Source of the DNA: Neobacillus thermocopriae
Lineage (GTDB): Bacteria > Bacillota > Bacilli > Bacillales > Cytobacillaceae
Reading direction: 5' to 3'
NCBI RefSeq assembly: GCF_010975035.1
Contig: NZ_JAAIUV010000003.1
Coordinates: 62,001 to 126,000, forward strand
DNA length: 64,000 nt
Below the pieces are notes generated by a model. The model saw only the letters and a program-made list of their open reading frames with translations, was not told where the DNA came from and made no database searches. This document shows positions 1 to 9,180 of the stretch, in pieces; the first letter of the stretch is position 1; every line of letters begins with the position of its first letter. The translations under genes and the position numbers were made by a program.

Positions 1-364
1 CGCATATATGTATGTAGGAACTTTTTCAGTGGACCAAGGCTATTCCCTTATGAAAAAAGCCATTCAAGATCATGGAGACAACCTTCCGACGGCATTTCTG
101 GCTGGAAATGACCCGTTGGCCATCGGGGCGCTTAGAGCACTTTTGGAAGAGCAGATATCAGTACCTGAACGTGTAAATATTATCGGTATCAATGACATAA
201 GTGTATCAAAATACGTGTTTCCTTCTTTAAGTACAGTTAAAGTTCATACAGAGTTAATGGGCGAGACAGCTGTTGATACAATGTTAGAAAGAATGGAAGG
301 AAGGAAAACAGTCAAAAAAATCAATATCGCCACAGAGTTAATGATAAGAAACAGCAGTTTTTAA
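1..364 (+). CDS. LacI-family transcriptional regulator, C-terminal part (5' end outside window)
   Basis: The reading frame is open from the first bases of the window to a TAA at 362-364, so only the C-terminal ~120 residues are seen. They match the distal part of the periplasmic-binding-protein-like effector domain of LacI regulators: a TAFLAGNDPLAIGAL strand-helix segment, a VPERVNIIGINDI segment and the PSLSTVKVH segment that follows it. The helix-turn-helix would lie upstream of the window. The tail resembles GanR/EbgR-type galactoside repressors (family knowledge; I cannot align it here), which would fit the galactose genes that follow. It is followed by a terminator, so it is not co-transcribed with the next gene. 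Confidence 0.85.
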   Translation, partial: AYMYVGTFSVDQGYSLMKKAIQDHGDNLPTAFLAGNDPLAIGALRALLEEQISVPERVNIIGINDISVSKYVFPSLSTVKVHTELMGETAVDTMLERMEGRKTVKKINIATELMIRNSSF

Positions 365-420
365 GTTAGTTTACTATAGTAGTATGATAGTACCACCAAC
401 TAATTTAAAACCTGAACGAT

Positions 421-478
421 GAAGGCTGACCTAAAAGGTCCTAACAAACGACTTTATTAGGGTTCAGCCTATATTTTT
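421..478 (+). terminator. Rho-independent terminator after the LacI-type gene
   Basis: AGGCTGA (423-429) can pair with TCAGCCT (464-470) around a long loop, and the stem is followed by ATATTTTTAG. It lies 60 bases after the stop codon. Confidence 0.6.
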
Positions 479-512
479 AGAAGATGGATTGGATATACAT
501 TGATAAATCTGG

Positions 513-548
513 GGGGTCTCTGCAGGGGATAATTTGTCAAGGGACCCC
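513..548 (+). promoter_or_regulatory. Inverted repeat in the leader of the sensor operon
   Basis: GGGGTCTC (513-520) and GGGACCCC (541-548) form a 7 of 8 bp inverted repeat around 20 bases. No T run follows, so it is not a plain terminator. It sits in the 330-base gap (365-700) before the sensor genes; the rest of this gap shows no convincing gene. It may be a leader hairpin or a regulator site. Confidence 0.3.
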
Positions 549-700
549 TTAAAGTTATCCTTTTGTTCGGGTTTTTCCAACATGGACAATACGTATGTCA
601 AAGCCTCTTTTTTCGGTTCTTATCCTCTTCCTTCCATTGTTGACGTCAATGATGTTCTGTATAATATTGGTATCCATCAGAGAGATAATGGGGGATGCCT

Positions 701-1699
701 ATGAGCAGATTGTCGATTGTAGCCTATGTTGTAGGAATTGTGTGTTTTATAGTAAGCTGCTCGTTTTCGGTTTTTTACGGATATAAAGTCGTTACCCATC
801 AGCTTCCAACGGAAGAAAAAGAGCCAAATGACGATCGATACCATTTTGTGCTAATTCCAGAAGAGTTAGATAATGATTATTGGAGATTAGTAGAAGAAGG
901 AGCCCGGGCTGCAGCAAAAAAGTATGATGTTTTACTTGAATACACGGGACCACGTCAGGCAAATTTCGATGATCACCTTAAAACGATTGAAATGTCAGCA
1001 GCTGCAAAAGTAGATGGGATCATGACCCAAGGATTAAGCGATGAACAATTTAGCCCATTAATTAATCGAATAGTGGAAAAGGGGATTCCCGTTATTACGG
1101 TAGATACCGATGCTGCTAATAGCAAGCGTTTGGCGTATATTGGAACGGATAATTATTATTCAGGATTTTTGGCAGGGAAAGCGCTGATTGCTGATACAAA
1201 TGGACAAGCTAATGTAGCGATCATTACGGGAAGCTTTAATAAGAATCATCAAAGGCAGCGAGTCCAAGGCTTTAAAGATGCCATCCAATCGGAAAAGGGA
1301 ATTCGAATTGTGGCCATAGAGGAATCTCAAATTAGCAGGGTACGTGCTTTTGAAAAAGCCTATCAAATTCTTCAGGAGCATCCAGAGGTCACCGCCTTTT
1401 TCGGGACGAGTGCTTTAGATGGGATTGGTGTAGCAGAAGTAGTCGAAAAATTCAATAAACAAAAACAAATTTATATTATAGGATTTGATTTGCTGAAAGA
1501 AACACAGAAATATATTCGGAAGGGGACCATCCAGGCCACTGTTGTCCAGGAACCATTTGAAATGGGATATCGTGCTGTAAAGATGATGATCGATCTGCGT
1601 GAAGGGAAAAAAGTGCCTTCAACCATTCATACAGCTACACGCATTTTGAGAAAATATGATTTACCTCCTTATTTGAACAATATTAAGGGGGTCAGATAA
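701..1699 (+). CDS. Membrane-anchored sugar-binding sensor protein (XylFII/MglB-like)
   Basis: A periplasmic-binding-protein-type domain of the ribose/galactose class (Peripla_BP_4) follows one N-terminal membrane segment (about residues 6-28), so the protein is probably tethered outside the cell rather than released. Typical class features are YHFVLIPEELDNDYWRLVEEGA near the start of the domain, VDGIMTQG, GIPVITVDTD and FFGTSALDGIG. I chose the ATG at 701 because a GGGGG ribosome site (690-694) is 6 bases away; the in-frame ATG at 695 is too close to it. It is immediately followed by a YesM-type kinase, with the kinase ATG directly after this stop. This matches the three-component arrangement known for XylFII-LytS-YesN in clostridia, where the binding protein presents sugar to the kinase. 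The likely ligand here is galactose, judged from the downstream importer. Confidence 0.8.
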   Translation: MSRLSIVAYVVGIVCFIVSCSFSVFYGYKVVTHQLPTEEKEPNDDRYHFVLIPEELDNDYWRLVEEGARAAAKKYDVLLEYTGPRQANFDDHLKTIEMSAAAKVDGIMTQGLSDEQFSPLINRIVEKGIPVITVDTDAANSKRLAYIGTDNYYSGFLAGKALIADTNGQANVAIITGSFNKNHQRQRVQGFKDAIQSEKGIRIVAIEESQISRVRAFEKAYQILQEHPEVTAFFGTSALDGIGVAEVVEKFNKQKQIYIIGFDLLKETQKYIRKGTIQATVVQEPFEMGYRAVKMMIDLREGKKVPSTIHTATRILRKYDLPPYLNNIKGVR

Positions 1700-3184
1700 A
1701 TGTTATTCCAAATTCGAACGAAATTGCTCTTTTATTTTATCATTTTAGTTGTTTTATTGACCTCTGTTGGACTATTTTTTTACAAAAGCAGTGAAAAATT
1801 AGTGACAGAGTATGAAGATAGCTTTGAGCGTTTTCTATTGCTTAATGATATTTCTCAAAGAACCAATTTCATAACCGAAAAATTGCATGCATATATTCTA
1901 GATCAGGATATGACCTATCTAGAAGGCTATCGAAAAGAAAAACTAAAATTAATTAAGGATCAGAAACGCCTTGAGAAAATTATGGATTCGAATGATTTGA
2001 CATTAAAAAATTATAAAAATTTAATTGATAGTTTCTTAGATGAATGTGATGCCACCCTTGGCACTTTTCAAAAAGGTGAGATCAATTTATATTCGGAACA
2101 TTATAATGAAGTGTTGAAAATTGCCTCTTTTCTTCATGAAAGTACATTAGTTCTATTAAATAATAAACTTACTGATTATCAAAAGTTTTTCAATCAAATG
2201 GAGCAGCAAAATGAATATTATCGGCGAATGTCTTTTTCGCTGTTTGCGGCAGCGTTTTTTCTAAGTGCCTTACTAGCATTATGGATCTCCGGAGGGATTA
2301 CAAAACCTATTCGCTTGCTTTCTGAAGCGGCAAAGGAAATTTCAACAGGGAATTTGGATGGGGAAGATATTAAAGTAACGACCAAAGATGAATTGAAACC
2401 GTTAACAGAAACGTTTAATCAAATGAGAGAAAACCTTCGTCGGCTTGTATTGGAAATTAAACAGCAATCGGAATTGGACCAGCTCCTGAAAGAATTAGAA
2501 TTAAGAAACTTGCAAAATCAAATGAATCCGCATTTTTTGTTCAATACATTGAATACGGTTTCAAAAATGGCTTATTTGGAAGAAGCGGAAGAGACATCAC
2601 GATTAATCGAAGCAGTGGCAGCAATACTTCGATACAATCTTGGTGATATTAATCAGGCTACTTCCCTTCGCGAAGAACTGAGAATTGTAAAAGAGTATTT
2701 TTTTATTCAAAAAACAAGATTTGGGGAACGGATTCAATTTAAAACAAGTATTGAGGAAGATTGTTTGGATTTTGAGATTCCTAGACTAATTTTGCAACCA
2801 CTCGTTGAGAACGCCTTTATTCATGGAGTAGAGTCCTATGAAGAAAATGGGGAAATTCATCTTAAAATCTACCGGAAGGGTGATCGGATTCACATTGAAG
2901 TGATGGATAATGGACGAGGGATGGAGGAGTCTGTGAAAAGAAAGCTGCTTCAATTCATGAATCGTACGTCAACGGAGGGTTCCTATGACCATTCAGAAAC
3001 ATCGAGAGGGAATTCCACTGGTATAGGGGTAAGAAATGTAATCAGAAGACTACAGCTTTTTTATCAGCAAAATAATTTGGTTGCCATTGAGTCCGAATTA
3101 AACCAAGGGACGAATTTTAGACTGATGATTCCTGTCTCTGATGAAGGGGGAAAAGACGATGTTAAAAATTCTAATCGTGGATGA
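1700..3184 (+). CDS. Sensor histidine kinase, YesM/LytS type
   Basis: The 494-residue protein has two membrane segments (about residues 8-26 and 175-197) bracketing a helical extracellular domain. A HAMP linker (about 198-250) follows, then a His_kinase module with the phospho-acceptor motif QMNPHFLFN (H278), then an ATPase domain with an N box (LVENAFIHGVE) and a G box (DNGRGM, then STGIGVRNV). The PHFLFN motif is diagnostic of the YesM/LytS kinases, which pair with AraC-type response regulators such as the next gene. The start codon abuts the stop of the sugar-binding protein, implying translational coupling. The 3' end overlaps the regulator gene by 26 bases. It probably reads the state of the upstream binding protein through its extracellular domain (inference). 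Confidence 0.9.
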   Translation: MLFQIRTKLLFYFIILVVLLTSVGLFFYKSSEKLVTEYEDSFERFLLLNDISQRTNFITEKLHAYILDQDMTYLEGYRKEKLKLIKDQKRLEKIMDSNDLTLKNYKNLIDSFLDECDATLGTFQKGEINLYSEHYNEVLKIASFLHESTLVLLNNKLTDYQKFFNQMEQQNEYYRRMSFSLFAAAFFLSALLALWISGGITKPIRLLSEAAKEISTGNLDGEDIKVTTKDELKPLTETFNQMRENLRRLVLEIKQQSELDQLLKELELRNLQNQMNPHFLFNTLNTVSKMAYLEEAEETSRLIEAVAAILRYNLGDINQATSLREELRIVKEYFFIQKTRFGERIQFKTSIEEDCLDFEIPRLILQPLVENAFIHGVESYEENGEIHLKIYRKGDRIHIEVMDNGRGMEESVKRKLLQFMNRTSTEGSYDHSETSRGNSTGIGVRNVIRRLQLFYQQNNLVAIESELNQGTNFRLMIPVSDEGGKDDVKNSNRG

Positions 3185-4748
3185 TGAGGTTCTTGAACGG
3201 AAAGCCTTATCGAAAATCATCAGTAATTCGAAGAAGGATGTAATGGTAATAGGGGAAGCTCCTAATGGAAGAATAGCCATTGAAATGGCTGATCAGTTTA
3301 GACCCGATATTATTTTTATGGACATAAAAATGCCTGGAATCGATGGTGTACAAGCAGTAAAGGAAATTAAAAAATTTGCTCCTGACATTCGGTTTATCAT
3401 GGTTTCCGCCTTTAATACATTTGAGTATGCAAAAGAGGTGATGCAACAAGGTGTGAAGGAATACATTTTAAAACCTAGTAGAAAGGAGGATATCCTTTCT
3501 AGTTTACAGCGTGTGGCTGATGAGATTCTATTAGAGCGAAGGCAAAGAGAGGAACAGGAAGAATTACGAAAGAATCTTGAACGAGTTGTATCGATTGCTC
3601 AGAAAGAGTGGGTTTCTTCTCTATTATTGAGCCGAGTGCAAGATATTTCTTTGGAAGAATGGGGGCAATTGTTAGGGGTAGAAATTACTTCAGCTTATAT
3701 TATGTTATTTTTCATACAACCAACAGGGGAAGCCAATCTTAGCACTGCTGAAAAAGAGGAATGGTATCAGTGGTTAAAAAAGACTTTAGATTTGATGAAA
3801 ACCGAGCATGAGTTTATGATAGGGCCTTTAGCAGAGAATCAAGTCCCTGTTTTATGCCTATGTAAAAAGACCGTTGAAAGGACTTCCTTTCGAACAAATG
3901 CCCAAAAAATTATTGACCATATGTTCCAGCTTTTTCAAAAGAAATCCTTTAAAGGAGATTTACGGATTACGGTAGGCAATCCATATAATCAGGCCTACGA
4001 GTTAACGAAGTCCTACCATGAGGCAATGGAAGCATTAAAAACTTTATTAAAAAAGTCTGGCCGAAATTATTTATTTTCTGAAAAACTGGGAGCCAATGAA
4101 TCACAATCAGTTTCCGAAGTCCTAAAAGTAGAAAAACAGTTACTGGATGCGATACGGCAAGGAGATATGAATCAGGTTTTACTCTTGTTCAATTCCTATA
4201 TTAAAGGACTGAAGGAACACAATAATTTGAAGAGAAACCAGTTGAAAAAATCGTTTGATGAAATGTTTGTTTTGATTTCACGAATGCTCCATGAACTGGG
4301 AATTCCCTATGAAACAACACCTGTCATGGATGAATCATGGGAAACCGAGGTGGCTCTGGAAAAAGGGAAAAATTATATATTAGAGGCTACCCGTTATGTC
4401 CAAGTTTGGAGGAACAATCATGCAAAGGGTATGTTACATATGGCAAAGGAATTTATAGAAGCCCATTTTGCAGAGTCGATTACTTTGGAACAGGTGGCCG
4501 AATATGTAGAACTCAGTCCCTATTATTTTAGCAAACTATTTAAAGAACGTTTTGGTATGACCTTTATTGATTATTTGACAGAATTGAGAATAAAGCAGGC
4601 TAAGTTGATGATTGTTGACCAAGGAAAGAGTTTGAAGGAAATTTGTTATTCCGTTGGATATAAGGATCCCAATTATTTTAGCCGGGTATTTAAAAAGCAT
4701 ACAGGGCTATCTCCAACAGAGTACCGCAAAGCCATCATATATGAATAA
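3159..4748 (+). CDS. Response regulator, YesN type (receiver + AraC DNA-binding domain)
   Basis: The receiver domain (residues 1-120) has the acidic pair DDE near residue 9, phospho-acceptor D55 in FMDIKMPG, and the conserved lysine in YILKPS. A long central linker follows. The last ~100 residues are a double helix-turn-helix of the AraC class (ITLEQVAEYVELSPYYFSKLFKERFG and ICYSVGYKDPNYFSRVFKKHTGLSPTEYR). The ATG at 3159 is preferred over 3141 because a GGGGG ribosome site (3146-3150) is 8 bases upstream. It is the last gene of the sensing operon and ends in a terminator. The expected target is the mgl importer 600 bases downstream. Confidence 0.9.
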   Translation: MLKILIVDDEVLERKALSKIISNSKKDVMVIGEAPNGRIAIEMADQFRPDIIFMDIKMPGIDGVQAVKEIKKFAPDIRFIMVSAFNTFEYAKEVMQQGVKEYILKPSRKEDILSSLQRVADEILLERRQREEQEELRKNLERVVSIAQKEWVSSLLLSRVQDISLEEWGQLLGVEITSAYIMLFFIQPTGEANLSTAEKEEWYQWLKKTLDLMKTEHEFMIGPLAENQVPVLCLCKKTVERTSFRTNAQKIIDHMFQLFQKKSFKGDLRITVGNPYNQAYELTKSYHEAMEALKTLLKKSGRNYLFSEKLGANESQSVSEVLKVEKQLLDAIRQGDMNQVLLLFNSYIKGLKEHNNLKRNQLKKSFDEMFVLISRMLHELGIPYETTPVMDESWETEVALEKGKNYILEATRYVQVWRNNHAKGMLHMAKEFIEAHFAESITLEQVAEYVELSPYYFSKLFKERFGMTFIDYLTELRIKQAKLMIVDQGKSLKEICYSVGYKDPNYFSRVFKKHTGLSPTEYRKAIIYE

Positions 4749-4769
4749 AGTCAGAAAAAATGAGCATGG

Positions 4770-4806
4770 ATGCCGAATCTTAAAAGGGTTCGGTCATTTT
4801 TTTTAC
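4770..4806 (+). terminator. Terminator of the sensor operon
   Basis: CCGAATC pairs with GGTTCGG (one G-T pair) around a 7-base loop, followed by a run of eight T's. It lies 25 bases after the regulator stop codon. Confidence 0.75.
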
Positions 4807-5024
4807 TTTGAGAAATGTCTAGCTCCAGCGCCCTAGCGGCAAGACGCCTTCGGTCTCCGCCCTACGATAAGTCAACATCGAATCACCTACGGTTCTTCGT
4901 GTTTCCTTTATCTCAGTCGGTGGCCACCACAAGGAAGGCTACGGTAGCTAAGCATCGCACGACCGAAAGCGATAGCTTTTGGGAGGATGTCATACGCCGC
5001 TAAGCAGGGCGCTTCCGCTTTTCT
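4805..5024 (+). repeat. Dispersed intergenic repeat, long copy
   Basis: A GC-rich block starting ACTTTGAGAAATGTCTAGCTCC and ending in CGCTTCCGCTTTTCT. It is repeated in shortened form at 5048-5210. TCTAGCTCCAGCGCC openings and GGGCGCTTCCGCTTTTC endings are a pattern I associate with dispersed non-coding repeats in Bacillaceae genomes. The ends are partly complementary (GCGCC near the left end, GGGCGC near the right), so the transcript would fold back. This copy has an extra ~60-base interior segment (about 4919-4985) absent from the second copy. Open frames inside it are not genes. Confidence 0.75.
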
Positions 5025-5047
5025 GGTAAGAAAAGAAAGGGGATAGG

Positions 5048-5210
5048 ACTTTGAAAAATGTCTAGCTCCAGCGCCCTAGCGGCTAGTGCCCTTCGGTCTC
5101 CGCCCTACGATAAGTCAACATCGAATCACCTACGGTTCTTCGTGTTTCCTTTATCTCAGTTGGAGATCCTCCATGTCATACGCCGCTAAGCAGGGCGCTT
5201 CCGCTTTTCT
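5048..5210 (+). repeat. Dispersed intergenic repeat, short copy
   Basis: Nearly identical to 4805-5024 for the first ~110 bases and the last ~45 bases, in the same orientation. The middle differs: this copy reads GTTGGAGATCCTCCATGTC where the longer copy has ~60 extra bases. The two copies are only 23 bases apart, which suggests local duplication or insertion next to an existing copy. They separate the sensor operon from mglB. Confidence 0.75.
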
Positions 5211-5310
5211 AATGCAAAATAATCTAGAAATTCACAATATTATGCTAGACTTTAGACCTATGTATCAAAGTACTCCTATGATACTATTTTTGTAAGGGTT
5301 TACATGAAGG

Positions 5311-5327
5311 GGTAAGTTGAGCTTACC
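5311..5327 (+). promoter_or_regulatory. Perfect inverted repeat just upstream of mglB
   Basis: GGTAAG-TTGAG-CTTACC, a 6-bp perfect inverted repeat with a 5-base centre, 30 bases before the mglB start codon. It could be an operator or a small leader hairpin. Confidence 0.35.
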
Positions 5328-5356
5328 TAAATATTTAAAAGGAGAAGGGTGAAAAG

Positions 5357-6415
5357 ATGAAAAAGAAAAAAGGAATGATTCTATCATTAACAGTGGCATC
5401 TAGTATTCTATTAGCTGCTGGTTGTAGCAGTTCTACAGGTGGTTCAAGTGATGCTGGCAAGGAAAAAGAAGGTCTTCCGGCTGTTGGTGCAACCATTTAC
5501 AAGTTTGATGATAACTTTATGTCCTATGTCCGTCGGGCAATGGAGGATACAGCAAAAGGGAAAGTAAATCTCATGCTGAACGACTCTCAAAATGACCAAG
5601 CAAAACAAATTGAGCAGATTGATACTCTGATTGCTAAGGGCGCAAAATCGCTGGCCATTAATCTAGTAGATCCAAAAGCGGCACAAACAGTTGTCGATAA
5701 AGCAAAAACTAAAAATATTCCAGTTATCTTCTTTAACAAAGAGCCAGATGAAAGCGTATTAAAAGGATATGATAAGGCCTACTATGTAGGAACTACCTCT
5801 TCTGAATCGGGTGTAATCCAAGGTGAATTAATTGCTAAGGCTTGGGAAGCGAATAAAGACAAATGGGATAAAAACGGTGACGGCAAAATCCAATACGTAT
5901 TATTAAAAGGTGAGCCTGGACACCCAGATGCCGAAGCACGTACAAAATTTGCAGTAGATACCATTAAGGAAAAAGGTATTCAAGTGGAGGAATTAGCCCT
6001 TGATACAGCTATGTGGGATGCGACAAAAGCGACAGAAAAGATGGATGCATGGATTTCCAAATACAATGATACGATTGAATTTGTAATCGCTAACAATGAT
6101 GGTATGGCGTTAGGGGCCATTGCTTCTCTTGAAAAAGCAGGCTACTTCTCTGGTGACAAATTTATGCCAGTTGTAGGCGTAGACGCAATTCCGGAAGCAC
6201 TTGAAATGATTGAAAAAGACAAGATGGTTGGAACCGTCTTAAATGACGCGAAAAATCAAGGGAAAGCAACGATTGAACTGGCAACGAATGCGGCAAATGG
6301 CAAAGATGTATTAGAAGGAACAGAATGGAAGCTTGATGACAAGAAAGCTGTTCGTGTACCATACGTTGAAATCACAAAAGAAAACATCCAAGTTGGTAAA
6401 GACGCTTATAAGTAA
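5357..6415 (+). CDS. mglB: Galactose/methyl-galactoside ABC transporter substrate-binding lipoprotein
   Basis: The 352-residue protein has a lipoprotein signal: a basic N-terminus, a hydrophobic core and a lipobox LAAG with Cys23, so it is anchored on the outer face of the membrane. The body is a sugar-binding protein of the MglB type. Residues 171-179 (DKNGDGKIQ) form an EF-hand-like calcium loop, known in the galactose/glucose-binding protein and not found in ribose-binding relatives. This is the main reason for calling galactose. A GGAGAAGGG ribosome site precedes the ATG. It is followed by the ATPase and permease of the same importer. The long hairpin after this gene probably lets it be expressed above the other two (inference). 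Confidence 0.88.
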   Translation: MKKKKGMILSLTVASSILLAAGCSSSTGGSSDAGKEKEGLPAVGATIYKFDDNFMSYVRRAMEDTAKGKVNLMLNDSQNDQAKQIEQIDTLIAKGAKSLAINLVDPKAAQTVVDKAKTKNIPVIFFNKEPDESVLKGYDKAYYVGTTSSESGVIQGELIAKAWEANKDKWDKNGDGKIQYVLLKGEPGHPDAEARTKFAVDTIKEKGIQVEELALDTAMWDATKATEKMDAWISKYNDTIEFVIANNDGMALGAIASLEKAGYFSGDKFMPVVGVDAIPEALEMIEKDKMVGTVLNDAKNQGKATIELATNAANGKDVLEGTEWKLDDKKAVRVPYVEITKENIQVGKDAYK

Positions 6416-6477
6416 GAGGAATATGGAAAAGAGATAGCGCCTAGTCCGGGGATATCAGATCGCCCTTTGGCGCTCCT

Positions 6478-6513
6478 CGAACGAAGGAAAAGATCATGCT
6501 TTTCCTTCGTTCG
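6478..6513 (+). promoter_or_regulatory. Perfect 15-bp stem-loop between mglB and mglA
   Basis: CGAACGAAGGAAAAG (6478-6492) and its exact complement (6499-6513) flank a 6-base loop. No T run follows, so it is better read as an mRNA-stabilising or partial-termination hairpin than as a full terminator. A smaller stem (AGCGCC 6436-6441 with GGCGCT 6469-6474) lies just upstream. Such hairpins after a binding-protein gene are a known way of raising its level relative to the membrane components. Confidence 0.7.
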
Positions 6514-6607
6514 GGGCATTGCCTTAAGGACAAATGTGAGTAAAAAGGGGACACACGAAGGAAGTCCTTCTCATTATTTTTAGATGGATTGGCGAGGAGG
6601 TTCGCTC

Positions 6608-8095
6608 ATGTCAAATATTCTTGAAATGATTAACATAACGAAACGATTTCCCGGTGTTGTCGCGTTGGATCGTGTATCACTTAAAGTGAAGGCAGGTTCG
6701 GTCCATGCCTTAATGGGGGAAAATGGGGCAGGAAAATCGACATTAATGAAATGCTTATTTGGTATTTACTCCATGGATGAAGGAAAAATCATTTTTGACG
6801 GGAAAGAGGTATCGTTTGCGAATTCCAAACAGGCGCTTGAAAATGGCGTGTCCATGGTCCACCAGGAACTGAATCAAGTACGTCAGCGAAATGTAATGGA
6901 CAATATTTGGTTGGGACGTTACCCAAAGAAAGGCATTTTCATTGATGAAAAGAAAATGTACGAGGACACGGCAGCTATTTTTAAAAGTTTGGATATCAAC
7001 ATCGATCCCCGCAGAAAAGTAAGCAGCTTATCCGTTTCTGAAATGCAGATGGTAGAAATAGCAAAAGCAGTATCCTATGATTCAAAAGTCATTGTTATGG
7101 ATGAGCCAACATCCTCACTGACTGAGAAAGAGGTTGCCCATTTATTTAAGATTATCCGAACACTGAAAAGCAAAAATGTCGCCATTATTTATATTTCTCA
7201 CAAGATGGAAGAAATTTTGAAAATATCCGATGAAGTAACTATTATGCGTGATGGGCAGTATATCGCAACCAAAAGTGCAAAAGATTTAACCACCGATGAA
7301 ATTATTAAGCTAATGGTTGGACGTGACCTGTCACAGCGTTTTCCTCCTAAGGTGAACCAACCAGGAGATGTGATTCTCAAGGTTAAAAACTTGACAGCGG
7401 AAATGCAGCCTTCGTTTAAAGATATCAATTTTGAATTAAGAAAAGGCGAGATATTAGGAATTGCTGGGTTAGTTGGCTCAAAACGGACAGAAGTGGTTGA
7501 GGCATTGTTTGGTTTGAGAGCGATTCAGTCTGGAACGATTGAGCTTCATGGCAAGGAAGTCATTAATCATTCTCCACAGCAAGCCATTAAAAATGGATTT
7601 GCCCTCGTAACAGAAGAAAGACGTTCAACGGGGATTTTTCCAGGGTTAAGCATTAGTTTTAATTCTATTATTGCTAATTTACCACAGTATCGGAAAGGGA
7701 TTTTTTTGTCAGAAAGCCAAGTATATGACGATACAAAATGGGTCATTGATTCTATGAAAGTGAAAACACCTTCGCAGAAAACAGCGATTGGAACTCTTTC
7801 CGGCGGTAATCAGCAAAAGGTCATTATTGGGCGCTGGCTGTTAACTAAGCCAGATGTATTATTGCTGGATGAACCGACACGTGGAATTGATGTTGGAGCA
7901 AAATTTGAAATCTATCAACTTATTAATCAACTGGCATCTGAAGGGAAAGGAATTATCATGATTTCTTCTGAAATGCCGGAATTGTTGGGAGTAACTGACC
8001 GAATTTTAGTAATGAGTAATGGAAGAGCAGCTGGAATTGTAGAGACAAAGACCACTTCACAAGAAGAAATCATGCGATTGGCAGCGTTGTACTAG
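6608..8095 (+). CDS. mglA: Galactose/methyl-galactoside ABC transporter ATP-binding protein
   Basis: About 495 residues with two fused ABC domains, the normal architecture of sugar importers of the MglA/RbsA type. The first has a canonical Walker A (GENGAGKST, about residue 37) and Walker B ([11 protein letters not shown]). The second has the usual degenerate P-loop ([11 protein letters not shown]) with an intact signature (LSGGNQQKV) and Walker B ([13 protein letters not shown]). I placed the start at the ATG at 6608 because GGCGAGGAGG is 7 bases upstream; the longer frame from 6584 would bury this site. It is followed 12 bases later by the permease. It powers galactoside import using MglB and MglC. 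Confidence 0.9.
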   Translation: MSNILEMINITKRFPGVVALDRVSLKVKAGSVHALMGENGAGKSTLMKCLFGIYSMDEGKIIFDGKEVSFANSKQALENGVSMVHQELNQVRQRNVMDNIWLGRYPKKGIFIDEKKMYEDTAAIFKSLDINIDPRRKVSSLSVSEMQMVEIAKAVSYDSKVIVMDEPTSSLTEKEVAHLFKIIRTLKSKNVAIIYISHKMEEILKISDEVTIMRDGQYIATKSAKDLTTDEIIKLMVGRDLSQRFPPKVNQPGDVILKVKNLTAEMQPSFKDINFELRKGEILGIAGLVGSKRTEVVEALFGLRAIQSGTIELHGKEVINHSPQQAIKNGFALVTEERRSTGIFPGLSISFNSIIANLPQYRKGIFLSESQVYDDTKWVIDSMKVKTPSQKTAIGTLSGGNQQKVIIGRWLLTKPDVLLLDEPTRGIDVGAKFEIYQLINQLASEGKGIIMISSEMPELLGVTDRILVMSNGRAAGIVETKTTSQEEIMRLAALY

Positions 8096-8107
8096 GAGGG
8101 GATTCAA

Positions 8108-9130
8108 ATGAATAATAAGGCCAAAAAAGGTTCGAATATCATAAAATGGCTGTTTGATAATGTGATTTATGTCTTTTTAGTTTTGTTGGTGATTGGAATC
8201 ATCATCGCGTCTCCGGATTTTCTATCCATGACGAACTTTATTAATATTCTTAGCCAGTCATCTTCAAGGATTATTATCGCCCTTGGAATTGCGGGGATCC
8301 TAATACTCGGTGGTACAGACTTATCAGCTGGACGTCAAGTAGGACTTGCAGCGGTTATTTCAGCATCCTTGTTGCAGGCAGGAGATTATGCTTATAAGAT
8401 GTATCCCAATTTGCCAGAACTACCTTTATTCGTTCCGATTCTTATTGCCATGGTGATTACGGGTCTATTTGGAACATTAAATGGCTGGATTGTTTCGAAA
8501 TTCCATGTACCTCCGTTTATTGCCACACTCGGTATGATGATAGGTGTGTATGGGATTACTTCCATCTATTTTGACCGTCCTCCATATGGTGCACAGCCAA
8601 TTGGTGGTTTAAGTGAAGCTTTCACCACTTTTGCTCAACGAGGAATTAAAATAGGTCAATATGAGTTTCCATATTTAATCTTTTATGCCGTTATCGTTTC
8701 TATTCTAATATGGATTATTTGGAACAAAACGCAACTGGGGAAAAACATGTATGCGATTGGCGGAAACCCGGAAGCAGCTAAGGTTTCGGGGGTAAATGTC
8801 GCAAAAAACATGATTATTATTTATATGATTGCCGGACTACTATATGGTTTTGCTGGTACGCTTGAAGCTGGTCGTGTCGGTAGTGCGACAAATAATACTG
8901 GGAACATGTACGAACTTGATGCAATTGCTGCTGCTGTAGTTGGTGGGGTGTCCTTATCAGGGGGTATTGGAACGGTAGCCGGGGTTATTACAGGGGTTCT
9001 GATTTTCCAAATCATCAACTATGGACTAGCTTTCCTCGGTGTCAGCCCTTATATACAATTCATTGTCAAAGGTGCGATAATCGTTGTTGCCGTTGCTTTT
9101 GATATGCGAAAACATGCAAAAAAGAAATAA
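8108..9130 (+). CDS. mglC: Galactose/methyl-galactoside ABC transporter permease
   Basis: A 340-residue, very hydrophobic protein of the BPD_transp_2 family with about 8-10 membrane segments. Characteristic stretches include the LGIAGILILGGTDLSAGRQVG motif in the first third, GTLNGWIVSKFHVPPFIATLG, and the GGNPEAAKVSGVNV cytoplasmic loop that contacts the ATPase in this family. AGGAGGGG lies 8 bases before the ATG. It is the third and last gene of the importer and is followed by a terminator. Confidence 0.9.
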   Translation: MNNKAKKGSNIIKWLFDNVIYVFLVLLVIGIIIASPDFLSMTNFINILSQSSSRIIIALGIAGILILGGTDLSAGRQVGLAAVISASLLQAGDYAYKMYPNLPELPLFVPILIAMVITGLFGTLNGWIVSKFHVPPFIATLGMMIGVYGITSIYFDRPPYGAQPIGGLSEAFTTFAQRGIKIGQYEFPYLIFYAVIVSILIWIIWNKTQLGKNMYAIGGNPEAAKVSGVNVAKNMIIIYMIAGLLYGFAGTLEAGRVGSATNNTGNMYELDAIAAAVVGGVSLSGGIGTVAGVITGVLIFQIINYGLAFLGVSPYIQFIVKGAIIVVAVAFDMRKHAKKK

Positions 9131-9144
9131 GATGGTTGTTTATT

Positions 9145-9180
9145 GGGCAGTCCTCTTTTGGGGATTGCCCTTTTAATTCT
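9145..9180 (+). terminator. Terminator of the mgl operon
   Basis: GGGCAGTCC (9145-9153) pairs with GGGATTGCCC (about 9161-9170) around a short loop, followed by TTTTAATTCT. Confidence 0.75.

Noticed and set aside
595..786. Hydrophobic open frame before the sugar sensor gene
   Set aside because: It overlaps the well-supported sensor gene in another frame and has no ribosome site.
4815..5295. Open frames inside the two repeats
   Set aside because: They translate the repeat itself, carry no ribosome site and resemble no protein.
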